From Actinomycetota bacterium (GTDB lineage: Bacteria; Actinomycetota; Acidimicrobiia; Acidimicrobiales; Ilumatobacteraceae), in NCBI GenBank assembly GCA_016871395.1, contig VFYV01000001.1, positions 1 through 64,000 of the forward strand: a stretch of DNA of 64,000 nucleotides, read 5' to 3'. Position numbers and translations under genes: made by a program. Every line of letters begins with the position of its first letter. The stretch's first letter is position 1. Under the pieces are notes generated by a model, which saw only the letters and a program-made list of their open reading frames with translations, had not been told where the DNA came from and did no database searches. Below, one piece after another: positions 1 through 6,787 of this stretch.

Positions 1-130
1 CAGGACGGCGACACGACGTCGCTCGACAGGACGGCGACACGACGTCGCTCGACAGGACGGCGACACGACGTCGCTCGACAGGACGGCGACACGACGTCGC
101 TCGACAGGACGGCGACACGACGTCGCTTAA
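1..130. repeat. 26-bp tandem repeat, five units
   Basis: Five head-to-tail 26-base units start at 1, 27, 53, 79 and 105. The first four are identical and the fifth differs only near its end (TTAA in place of TCGA). Each unit contains a small hairpin, GCGAC-ACGAC-GTCGC. There are no spacers between units, so it is a minisatellite and not a CRISPR. The array touches the window edge and may be longer. The frame starting at base 1 stays open to about 214, so it could also be the end of a gene lying to the left, but 26 is not a multiple of three. Confidence 0.9.
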
Positions 131-321
131 CAGGGGCGGCGAATCGGGCGACCGTTCACGATCTCTCCTTTGACGGCGTTGCGAACAAGGTTCACGATTC
201 GATGAAACCACCCTGAGTGATCCCTTTCGCTGGGTCATTCGGACCATTACGACCCCAAGGTCACTTTGAGTGGTGGAAAAAACACGCAGAGTCCATCCGT
301 AGGCCCCCGATGCCGGTCTCC
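131..321. other. Intergenic stretch without a recognised gene
   Basis: Between the tandem repeat and the bcp promoter no convincing coding sequence or RNA gene is visible. The reading frame open across the repeat closes at about 214. No strong hairpin followed by a T-run is seen. Confidence 0.5.
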
Positions 322-327
322 TAGGGT
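322..327 (+). promoter_or_regulatory. -10 element of leaderless bcp promoter
   Basis: TAGGGT ends seven bases before ATG 335 and no Shine-Dalgarno sequence precedes that ATG. This spacing recurs at many operon heads in the window and supports ATG 335 over the upstream TTG and GTG codons. No clear -35 box is seen. Confidence 0.5.
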
Positions 328-334
328 GACGGTC

Positions 335-787
335 ATGTTGGTCCCCGGAGATCGAGCCCCGGCCCTCGATCTGTCCGATCAGAACGGGAGCGAGGTGTCG
401 CTGTCGGCGTGGGCAGGCCACCGCGTCTTCGTGTACTTCTACCCCAAGGCCGACACGCCGGGGTGCACACAGCAGGCATGTTTGTTGCGTGATCTGGCGA
501 CCAAAATCGGTGAGACGGTGATCATCGGGGTGAGTCCGGACGGAGTCGAGAAGCAGAAAAGGTTCGCCGACAAACACAACGTGAAGTTCGCGTTGCTGAG
601 CGACACCGAACACGTGGTGAGCGAGAGGTACGGCGTGTGGCAAAAGAAGAGTCTCTACGGTCGAACGTACATGGGGATCGTGCGTTCGGCGTTCTTGATC
701 GGGCCGACGGGGCGTATCGAGCAGGCGTGGTACAAGATCAGTCCGAAAGACACCCCGGCCCGTCTGTTGAAGGCCCTCGAATCGTGA
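335..787 (+). CDS. bcp: Peroxiredoxin, BCP/PrxQ type (thiol peroxidase)
   Basis: A cytosolic thiol peroxidase of about 150 residues that reduces hydrogen peroxide and organic hydroperoxides with thioredoxin-type electron donors. The thioredoxin fold carries the BCP signature ADTPGCTQQAC, with the peroxidatic cysteine at about residue 44 and a second cysteine five residues later, the usual atypical 2-Cys arrangement of PrxQ. The frame is open further upstream to TTG 266, but those extra residues look non-homologous, and the TAGGGT hexamer ending seven bases before ATG 335 fits a leaderless start. Its stop overlaps the GTG start of the fabZ-like gene by four bases, so the two are probably translated together. 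Confidence 0.9.
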   Translation: MLVPGDRAPALDLSDQNGSEVSLSAWAGHRVFVYFYPKADTPGCTQQACLLRDLATKIGETVIIGVSPDGVEKQKRFADKHNVKFALLSDTEHVVSERYGVWQKKSLYGRTYMGIVRSAFLIGPTGRIEQAWYKISPKDTPARLLKALES

Positions 788-1209
788 CGTTCCCGCGACC
801 CGAGGATCTGCTGGCGCACCGACCACCGTTCCTGTTCGTGGACGAGATTCTCCACCTCGAGCCAGGTGTCTCGGCGCGAGGTGTCTGGCGATTGACCGGT
901 GAGGAGTGGTTTTTCGCGGGTCACTTTCCGGGTCGTCCCACCTTGCCCGGCGTGTTGATGTGCGAGTCCATCGCGCAGGTGGGAGCCATCGCCGTGCTGG
1001 CCGACGAATCGGCGAACGGACGACTGCCGCTTTTCGGCGGTCTCGACGGTGCGCGTTTCAGACGTCAGGTCGTGCCCGGAGACGTGTTGACCGTCGAGGT
1101 CGAACTGGGTCGCCGTTCGGCCCGTGCCGGTAAAGGGACCGGGCGAGCTCTTCTGGGCGAGGACGTGGCGTGCGAATGCGACCTGATGTTCGTATTGGTC
1201 GACGCCTGA
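784..1209 (+). CDS. fabZ: 3-hydroxyacyl-ACP dehydratase, FabZ family
   Basis: A hot-dog-fold dehydratase of 141 residues, expected to dehydrate (3R)-hydroxyacyl-ACP to trans-2-enoyl-ACP in type II fatty-acid synthesis. The family pattern is clear: HRPPFLFVD near the N-terminus, the catalytic histidine in AGHFPGRPTLPG, and the acidic residue in CESIAQ. The GTG at 784 is chosen because it gives the normal FabZ length and a four-base GTGA overlap with bcp. Reading further upstream would overlap bcp extensively. It ends three bases from the convergent fabF, so the fatty-acid genes sit tail to tail. Confidence 0.88.
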   Translation: MTFPRPEDLLAHRPPFLFVDEILHLEPGVSARGVWRLTGEEWFFAGHFPGRPTLPGVLMCESIAQVGAIAVLADESANGRLPLFGGLDGARFRRQVVPGDVLTVEVELGRRSARAGKGTGRALLGEDVACECDLMFVLVDA

Positions 1210-1212
1210 GAG

Positions 1213-2388
1213 TCAGACCGGACCAATGATCAGGCTGCCGTTGTGGCCGCCGAATCCGAAGTTGTTCGACATGGCCGGCGCCGGCGCCCAAGGTCGGGCC
1301 GCTCCGATGACCACGTCGATGTCCATGTCGTCGTCGATGTGCACGGTGCCCGCGGTGGGGGGAATGGATCGATGCCGAATCGACAGCAGCACGGAGGCAG
1401 CTTCCAGTGCACCGGCGGCTCCGAGCGCGTGGCCCGTGACTCCCTTGATGCTGGTGACCGCTGGGCGACTCTCGGCGAACACCGCTCGCACTGCCATGGC
1501 CTCGGCCTCGTCGTTGCGGGGTGTGGACGTGCCATGGGCGTTGACGTAGGTGACGTCGGCGGGAGAAAGGCCGGCATCGTCGAGAGCCATGCGCATGCAG
1601 GCGATGGCTCCTGACCCGTCAGGTGAGGGTGCGGTGATGTGATGGGCGTCGGCGTTGCTGGCCGAGCCGAGGATCTCACCCAGAATCGGCACGCCCCGCG
1701 CCATCGCGTGCTCCCATTCCTCGAGAACGAAGATTCCGGCGCCCTCGCCCATGACGAAACCATCGCGCTCCTTGTCGAAGGGACGACTACAGCCGACCGA
1801 GGACAAGGCGGTCATGTTGCTGAATCCGGCCAAGGAGGACGGGGTCGCGGCGGCCTCACTACCCCCACTGATGATGGCGTCACAGCGGCCCATGGCGATC
1901 AGGCGGGACGCGTACCCCAGTGCGTGCGTGGCCGCGGCGCAGGCGGTGCAGATGGTCTCATTGGGGCCCCGAAGTCCGTATCTCATCGAGATGGCGGCTC
2001 CCGATGCGTTGGCCATCATCATGGGCACGAGGAACGGCGACACCCGTCGCTCGCCCTTCTCCAAGCGGATCTGCACTTGTTCCTCGAGCGTCTCGAGGCC
2101 CCCGATGCCGGTACCGAGTATCACTCCGAATCGGGCCGGATCGACGCCGACATCGCCAGCCTGGGCCAAGGCTTCGGTGGCGGCAGCCACGGCGAATTGC
2201 TCGACCCGATCGGCCCGACGAGCAACTTTGGGGTTCTCGAAAAACGGGCTCGGGTCCCAATCGTCGATCGTGACCCAGCGCCGTCCGGTCACGCCGGGAC
2301 CGTGAAGACCGGACCAGAAGGCGTCTTTACCGACGCCGCATGAGGAGACGACGCCAAGCCCGGTGACGGCGACACGGCGTCCGAGCAT
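1213..2388 (-). CDS. fabF: Beta-ketoacyl-ACP synthase II
   Basis: A condensing enzyme of 391 residues that extends acyl-ACP with malonyl-ACP. The thiolase-fold catalytic triad is visible: the nucleophilic cysteine at about residue 150 in TACAAATHALG, the first histidine in NAHGTSTPRND and the second in GHALGAAGALE, followed by the glycine-rich NNFGFGGHN near the C-terminus. Its ATG overlaps the acpP stop by one base (TGATG). It is the last gene of the leftward operon fabD-fabH-fabG-acpP-fabF. Confidence 0.95.
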   Translation of the reverse strand: MLGRRVAVTGLGVVSSCGVGKDAFWSGLHGPGVTGRRWVTIDDWDPSPFFENPKVARRADRVEQFAVAAATEALAQAGDVGVDPARFGVILGTGIGGLETLEEQVQIRLEKGERRVSPFLVPMMMANASGAAISMRYGLRGPNETICTACAAATHALGYASRLIAMGRCDAIISGGSEAAATPSSLAGFSNMTALSSVGCSRPFDKERDGFVMGEGAGIFVLEEWEHAMARGVPILGEILGSASNADAHHITAPSPDGSGAIACMRMALDDAGLSPADVTYVNAHGTSTPRNDEAEAMAVRAVFAESRPAVTSIKGVTGHALGAAGALEAASVLLSIRHRSIPPTAGTVHIDDDMDIDVVIGAARPWAPAPAMSNNFGFGGHNGSLIIGPV

Positions 2389-2627
2389 CAGCCGAGCTTT
2401 CCGACGATGAGATCGAAGGCTTGACCAACGGTCTTGATGCCCTCGACCTCCTTCTCGGGCACCTGCACGTCGAACTCCTCTTCGAGGGCCATCACCAACT
2501 CCACCAGGTCGAGACTGTCGGCCTCCAAATCGTCACCGAACGACGCGGTGGGGATCACCTTGTCGGCGTCGACACTCAACACGTCGACGGCACACTTCAC
2601 GAAGCGAGCGAAAAGTTCCTGATTCAT
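2388..2627 (-). CDS. acpP: Acyl carrier protein
   Basis: A small acidic carrier protein of 79 residues. The DSL motif in [11 protein letters not shown] places the phosphopantetheine attachment serine at about residue 38. The start at 2627 is preferred over an in-frame codon eight residues upstream because GGAGGA lies at 2634-2639 with good spacing, and the protein then begins MNQELFARF as ACPs do. It holds the growing acyl chain for FabH, FabF, FabG and FabZ. It has its own leader and a possible internal promoter, which fits the high ACP level cells need. Confidence 0.95.
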   Translation of the reverse strand: MNQELFARFVKCAVDVLSVDADKVIPTASFGDDLEADSLDLVELVMALEEEFDVQVPEKEVEGIKTVGQAFDLIVGKLG

Positions 2628-2633
2628 GGCTGA

Positions 2634-2639
2634 TCCTCC
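2634..2639 (-). promoter_or_regulatory. Shine-Dalgarno sequence of acpP
   Basis: On the minus strand GGAGGA precedes the acpP ATG by seven bases. It is one of the few strong ribosome binding sites in the window, where many other genes seem leaderless, and it decides the acpP start. Confidence 0.8.
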
Positions 2640-2711
2640 AGACCGCGCCACGCGGCGCAGACCAACTGTAAGCGGTGAGGGGACGGTCGACGAAGTTTCT
2701 CGACCGCGAGG
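2640..2711 (-). promoter_or_regulatory. fabG-acpP spacer with possible internal promoter
   Basis: The spacer between fabG and acpP holds TACAGT at 2665-2670 on the minus strand, a good -10 candidate without an obvious -35. A short inverted repeat, GCGCC-GCGT-GGCGC, lies between it and the Shine-Dalgarno sequence. Together they suggest that acpP and fabF can be transcribed separately from the upstream fab genes. Confidence 0.4.
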
Positions 2712-3416
2712 TCAGTGTCCCATACCCAGGCCGCCATCGACCGGAAGCACCGCCCCGGTGATGTAGCCCGCCTCCGGTGACGCCAAAAATGCGATGGCCG
2801 CGGCGATCTCGTCACCGGAAGCGATTCGCGCCATGGGCACTGCCGCGGACAATTCGGCCAGCCGCTCGGGACCGAGTGCAGCGGTCATTTCGGTCTCCAC
2901 TGGTCCGGGGGCGACGACGTTCACCGTGATCGCACGGCTGGCGAACTCGCGGGCCAACGATCGGGCCAGACCGACGAGGCCCGCCTTCGATGCCGCGTAG
3001 TTGGCCTGACCGGCCGATCCCATCAAACCAACCACCGATCCCACGAAGATGATGCGTCCGTTTCGCGCGCGGATCATCCCTCTCGACGCCCGTTTGGCCA
3101 CGCGAAAAGCCGCCGTGAGGTTGGCCTCGAGCACGTCGGAGAAAGACTCCTCGGACATCTTCAACAACAAGCCGTCGCGCGTGACACCGGCGTTCGAGAT
3201 CACAACCTCGACGGGACCCAGGGATTCCTCCACGGTGGCGAACGCCGCATCGACCGACTCGCTCGACCGGACGTCGCACGGAACCGCCAGCAAACCTTCT
3301 GGCGGAGGTGACGTGTTGTAGGTGACGGCGACCCGATCGCCGGCCTGGGCGAAACGGCGGGCGGTGGCCAGTCCGATGCCCGTGGATCCTCCCGTGATCA
3401 AAACCACGCGACTCAT
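2712..3416 (-). CDS. fabG: 3-oxoacyl-ACP reductase
   Basis: A short-chain dehydrogenase of 234 residues that reduces 3-ketoacyl-ACP with NADPH. The Rossmann glycine motif GGSTGIG lies at about residues 9-15, NAG follows in the middle of the fold, and the catalytic YAASK tyrosine/lysine pair lies at about residue 140. Its ATG overlaps the fabH stop by four bases (ATGA). Its place between fabH and acpP supports a role in fatty-acid synthesis over a general SDR role. Confidence 0.92.
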   Translation of the reverse strand: MSRVVLITGGSTGIGLATARRFAQAGDRVAVTYNTSPPPEGLLAVPCDVRSSESVDAAFATVEESLGPVEVVISNAGVTRDGLLLKMSEESFSDVLEANLTAAFRVAKRASRGMIRARNGRIIFVGSVVGLMGSAGQANYAASKAGLVGLARSLAREFASRAITVNVVAPGPVETEMTAALGPERLAELSAAVPMARIASGDEIAAAIAFLASPEAGYITGAVLPVDGGLGMGH

Positions 3417-4366
3417 GTGCTTCCTCCCCAGCGCAGAACGGCGCTACCCGCGGTCATTCCGGCGCCGAAGCCGACCAGCAACACCAGATCTCCCGCGTGT
3501 ACACGACCCGCGTCCAGGGCGTCGACGAGAGCGAGAGGAATGGAGGCCGAGGATGTGTTGCCCGTGTAGCGCAGCACCGTCGCGGCCCGTTCCATGGGAA
3601 TTCCGAGGCGCTCGCACGCCGCCTCGATGATGCGAATGTTCGCCTGATGAGGGACGACCAAAGAGATGTTCTCGGCGGAAACACCGGCGGCAGTCAGGGA
3701 CTTCTGTGCCGAATCGACCATGATGCGAACAGCACGGCGAAAGACCTCCTTGCCTTCCATGTGGATGTGACCGCCGATGTCGGAATACAGGAGCTCCTCG
3801 GCTGAGCCGTCGGAATCGATATCCCACGCCAGAAGTTGCCCGGGACCATCGCAGGCCTCGAGAACCACCGCACCGGAGCCGTCGGCGAAGAGCACGGCGG
3901 TGTTTCGATCGGTCCAGTCGGTGATCCGCGACAAGGTGTCGGTGCCGATGACGAGCACCTTGCGAGCCCCGATGGCTATCAGGCCGTGGGCCACCGTGAG
4001 TGCGTAGACGAAGCCCGAGCAGGCGGCGTTGACGTCGAAGGCTCCGCACGTCAATGCGAGGGCGTTCTGCACGCGGGCCGACGTGGCCGGAACGGTGCGG
4101 TCGGGGGTGGTGGTCGAGAGCACGAGGGCGTCGATTTCGCTCGGATCGACTCCCGACTTGGCCAAGGCTCGACGCGCGCTCTCGATGCTGAGTTCGGCGG
4201 TAGATCCACCAACGCGCCGCTCAGCGATTCCACTGCGCTCTTTGATCCATTCGTCGGAGGTGTCGAGCGTGCGAGCGAGATCGGCGTTCGTCACCACCTT
4301 GGAGGGTAGGGCACTGCCCCAACCGGTGATGGTGGCTCCACGGGCTCCCGGTGAGGTGGCGGGCAC
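3413..4366 (-). CDS. fabH: Beta-ketoacyl-ACP synthase III
   Basis: The initiating condensing enzyme, 317 residues, which joins an acyl-CoA primer to malonyl-ACP. The FabH triad is present: cysteine at about residue 116 in NAACSGFVYAL, histidine in VVPHQANIRI and asparagine in YTGNTSSAS. The start is GTG at 4366, one base after the fabD stop. The N-terminal ITGWGSALP strand matches the family, so no extension is needed. Confidence 0.94.
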   Translation of the reverse strand: MPATSPGARGATITGWGSALPSKVVTNADLARTLDTSDEWIKERSGIAERRVGGSTAELSIESARRALAKSGVDPSEIDALVLSTTTPDRTVPATSARVQNALALTCGAFDVNAACSGFVYALTVAHGLIAIGARKVLVIGTDTLSRITDWTDRNTAVLFADGSGAVVLEACDGPGQLLAWDIDSDGSAEELLYSDIGGHIHMEGKEVFRRAVRIMVDSAQKSLTAAGVSAENISLVVPHQANIRIIEAACERLGIPMERAATVLRYTGNTSSASIPLALVDALDAGRVHAGDLVLLVGFGAGMTAGSAVLRWGGST

Positions 4367-4367
4367 G

Positions 4368-5543
4368 TCAGTGTGTCCTCAGCCAAGCGATGGGCTGACG
4401 CGGGGAGACGCGTTCTCCGTCCACGGCGATGAAAGCTTGAAGGACGCCGGCGAAAGCCGAACGAACCGCCGCGTTGCCCACCGAGCCGATCACCGTTCCG
4501 ATCTCGGTGCGGTCACCGGGAACCAGATCGACGCGCGCAGTGAAGACGCCCGCGGCAGGGCTCACGACCAGGCGCTCGACGGCGAAGAGATGCTCGCCCT
4601 CCAAGACCGCCGCAGTGGTGGGTGACGACGCGTTGACCCATTCGATGAACTTGTCGAGATCGTCCGGGGTGGCGATGGATATGGTGCGAGCACCCCCGAT
4701 GGTGCGTTTGGCCATGCCGGTGAGAACTCCGCCGGGACCGAGTTCGGCGAAGCTGGTCACGCCCAACTCCGACAAGGTCACCAAACATTGACGCCAGCGA
4801 ACGGGACTGCACAATTGGGCCGACAGCAGACTCGCCCACTCGTCGCCGTGATCGTGGGCGACGGCGTCGACGTTCGAGATCACCGGGACGTCGGTGTCGC
4901 GCGGTCTGGCGGCCGCGATGGCCTGTCGCAATCGATCGCGGGCGGGGGTCATGAACGGCGTGTGGAACGCCCCGGACACCGGGAGTGACATCGCCTTTTT
5001 CGCCCCCAACTCCTTGGCGATCGCGGCGGCCTTGGCGACTCCGTCGGGTGACCCGGCGATGACGATCTGGCCGGGGGCGTTGAAGTTGGCGACCCACACG
5101 TCGGCGTCGGCGCGACGGCACGCAACTTCGACGAGTTCGTCGTCGAGTCCGAGGATGGCCGACATGGTTCCCGGGTTTGTCTGGCCCGCCTCGTGCATCG
5201 CATCGGCGCGCTCACAAACGAGACGCACACCATCGTCGAAGCCGAGTGCTCCGGTGGCCGTGAGGGCCGTGTACTCGCCCAGACTGTGGCCCGCGCAGAA
5301 ACTCGGTTCGACACCGAGTCGCTCGACGGCATCGAGAACCATGAGACTGGACACGAAAGTGGTCAATTGCGCGTTGCGGGTGTCCTTCAACTCGTTGGCG
5401 TCGGCGTCGAGGAGCAAACGGGCCACGTCCCGGCCGGCCACCTCGCTGGCCTCGGCGACCAACTCCCACGATTCATGGTCGACCCATGGTCGACCCATGC
5501 CGGGGCGCTGGGATCCCTGGCCGGGAAAGGTGAACGCGAGCAC
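4368..5543 (-). CDS. fabD: Malonyl-CoA:ACP transacylase with extra C-terminal biotinyl/lipoyl-like domain
   Basis: Residues 1 to about 305 are a standard FabD: FPGQGSQ near the N-terminus, the nucleophilic serine in GHSLGEYTAL, and a histidine in GAFHTPFM. It loads malonyl groups onto ACP. About 85 further residues follow that are absent from usual FabD proteins of about 310 residues. They have the repeating pattern of a biotinyl/lipoyl domain (SPAAGVFTARV, then a second half with AFAGVLQAF and VDGERVSP), but the central turn that normally carries the modified MKM lysine is missing. The GTG at 5543 is chosen because TACATT lies seven bases upstream and longer readings run antisense through a tRNA. 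It is the first gene of the fab operon. Confidence 0.88.
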   Translation of the reverse strand: MLAFTFPGQGSQRPGMGRPWVDHESWELVAEASEVAGRDVARLLLDADANELKDTRNAQLTTFVSSLMVLDAVERLGVEPSFCAGHSLGEYTALTATGALGFDDGVRLVCERADAMHEAGQTNPGTMSAILGLDDELVEVACRRADADVWVANFNAPGQIVIAGSPDGVAKAAAIAKELGAKKAMSLPVSGAFHTPFMTPARDRLRQAIAAARPRDTDVPVISNVDAVAHDHGDEWASLLSAQLCSPVRWRQCLVTLSELGVTSFAELGPGGVLTGMAKRTIGGARTISIATPDDLDKFIEWVNASSPTTAAVLEGEHLFAVERLVVSPAAGVFTARVDLVPGDRTEIGTVIGSVGNAAVRSAFAGVLQAFIAVDGERVSPRQPIAWLRTH

Positions 5544-5550
5544 GCCGAAG

Positions 5551-5556
5551 AATGTA
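5551..5556 (-). promoter_or_regulatory. -10 element of the fab operon
   Basis: TACATT on the minus strand ends seven bases before the fabD GTG, the leaderless spacing seen across the window. No recognisable -35 is present. This would be the main promoter for fabD to fabF. Confidence 0.5.
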
Positions 5557-5647
5557 GACCCTCCTCGACCGCCGACGGTGCGTCGGCTGACGGGCCTCGG
5601 TGTCGTTCGGGTGGAGCGATGGGGCAGTCGGGTAGCGTGTCGCTCAG

Positions 5648-5720
5648 GCCCCGGTAGCCCAACGGCAGAGGCAGCGGCTTCAAACTCCGTACGGTGTGGG
5701 TTCGAATCCCACCCGGGGCA
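5648..5720 (+). tRNA. Atypical class I tRNA, anticodon read as CAA
   Basis: A 73-base cloverleaf. The acceptor stem is GCCCCGG with CCGGGGC, the discriminator is A, and CCA is not encoded. The T arm is perfect (GTGGG-TTCGAAT-CCCAC). The D arm has only three clear pairs. The anticodon arm is GCGGC-TTCAAAC-TCCGT, which has a C-T mismatch next to the loop and gives anticodon CAA (leucine UUG). Leucine tRNAs normally have a long variable arm, but this one has only five bases there (ACGGT). Shifting the loop by one base to obtain TCA leaves a much worse stem. It could be a tRNA of unusual identity or a decayed gene. Confidence 0.7.
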
Positions 5721-5788
5721 CTCCTCGATGCCGTTTCGTCGGGTCGGGCCAAGGTTGCAGACGTCGAGATGATCGTCCACTCGTTCCC

Positions 5789-5794
5789 TACAAT
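5789..5794 (+). promoter_or_regulatory. -10 element of leaderless coiled-coil gene
   Basis: TACAAT ends six bases before ATG 5801. It is one of the best -10 matches in the window and favours ATG 5801 over the GTG three bases earlier. Confidence 0.55.
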
Positions 5795-5800
5795 GGGGTG

Positions 5801-6085
5801 ATGGGTCGTCGCCTCGTCGAGCGTCGTCTTCGTGACATCGGAGGCAGGCTTCGCTCCTTGCGCGCGTCATTGGCCATCGCCGACGAGCAGGTGGCCCACC
5901 TCAGCGAGGAAGCCGACGACATGGGATTGCGGGCGCTGGTCTCTGAGACCCCGGGGGCCGATCTCGAGTATCGCGAGGCTCGGCGCCATGCCGACGCGAT
6001 GCAACGCCATCGGGATTCGGTTCGCGAGGCGATTGCCGAACTCGAGGCGCGCCAGGACCAACTACTCGAGCAACTGCGGCTCTGA
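5801..6085 (+). CDS. Small conserved coiled-coil protein
   Basis: A charged protein of 94 residues with no cysteine and no membrane segment, predicted to be almost entirely helical. Arginine- and glutamate-rich stretches (residues 1-35 and 50-94) suggest an antiparallel coiled coil, with the loop around ETPGADLEYREA. From memory, a similar small protein lies near the ANTAR regulator in other actinobacteria, but its function is not known to me. ATG 5801 has TACAAT six bases upstream. It precedes pdtaR on the same strand with a 72-base gap. Confidence 0.75.
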   Translation: MGRRLVERRLRDIGGRLRSLRASLAIADEQVAHLSEEADDMGLRALVSETPGADLEYREARRHADAMQRHRDSVREAIAELEARQDQLLEQLRL

Positions 6086-6157
6086 GAGGGTCGAGCCTCG
6101 CAGTCGAGTGAGGCGTTTACCTTCGTCGGAAGCGAGGTTTGGTGGTTGAATGATGCG

Positions 6158-6736
6158 GTGAGCGTTCGCGTCGTCATCGCCGAAGACGAGGCCATCATCC
6201 GCCTCGACTTGAAAGAAACCCTCGAGGAGGAGGGCTATTCGGTGATCGGGGAGACCGGACGCGGCGATCAGGCCCTCGACCTCGTGCGCGATCTGCGTCC
6301 CGATCTGGCGATTCTCGACGTCAAAATGCCGGGCATGGATGGTCTCGAAGTGGCCAAAGTGATCGGAGACGAACGTATCTGCGGTGTCCTCGTTCTGACC
6401 GCCTTCAGTCAGCGCGAGATCATCGAGCAGGCCCGAGATGCCGGTGCGCTCGCGTACTTGGTGAAGCCATTCCAAAAGAGTGACCTGATTCCGGCCATCG
6501 AGGTGGCCATCGGCCGGTTCCGCGAATTGCAAGCCCTCTCCGGTCACGTCGACGCTCTCGGGGAGCAGTTGGAGGCCCGCAAGTTGATCGACCGGGCCAA
6601 GGGCCGGCTCATCGACGAGTTCGCAATGAAAGAGCAGGACGCGTTCTCGTTCATCCAGCGCACCGCCATGAAGGAGCGTTCCAAGATGCGCGAGGTTGCC
6701 GAGCGGATCTTGTCCGGGGAACTCCGCCCCACGTGA
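6158..6736 (+). CDS. pdtaR: Response regulator with RNA-binding ANTAR domain (PdtaR type)
   Basis: A receiver domain fused to an ANTAR antiterminator domain, about 192 residues. The receiver has the acidic pair in IAEDEA, the phosphoacceptor aspartate at about residue 54 in AILDVKMPG, and a lysine in LVKPF. The C-terminal third (LIDRAKGRLIDEFAMKEQDAF and onward) is the three-helix ANTAR fold that binds paired hairpins in mRNA. In mycobacteria PdtaR is phosphorylated by PdtaS; no such kinase is next to it here. GTG 6158 is taken as the start, with TTG 6146 as an alternative adding four residues. Confidence 0.88.
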   Translation: MSVRVVIAEDEAIIRLDLKETLEEEGYSVIGETGRGDQALDLVRDLRPDLAILDVKMPGMDGLEVAKVIGDERICGVLVLTAFSQREIIEQARDAGALAYLVKPFQKSDLIPAIEVAIGRFRELQALSGHVDALGEQLEARKLIDRAKGRLIDEFAMKEQDAFSFIQRTAMKERSKMREVAERILSGELRPT

Positions 6737-6772
6737 TCCCCGGGGGCGAACACCCCGAGCGTCACGCCGTCG

Positions 6773-6785
6773 TGCGATGATCGCA
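6773..6785 (+). promoter_or_regulatory. 13-bp palindrome at the polA start
   Basis: TGCGATGATCGCA is a perfect palindrome with a single central base, ending two bases before the polA ATG. It also contains GATGAT, which sits six bases before the ATG in the usual leaderless -10 position. It may be a promoter with an overlapping operator, but this is inference from position alone. Confidence 0.3.
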
Positions 6786-6787
6786 AC

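Noticed and set aside
1-130. Short CRISPR array
   Set aside because: The repeats are contiguous with no spacers and no cas genes are present.
5648-5720. tRNA-Sec (TCA)
   Set aside because: The TCA reading leaves a broken anticodon stem, and the long acceptor and variable arms of selenocysteine tRNA are absent.
5544-5870. N-terminal extension of fabD to 5870
   Set aside because: It would run antisense through the tRNA and adds residues without FabD similarity; the leaderless -10 at 5551 supports GTG 5543.
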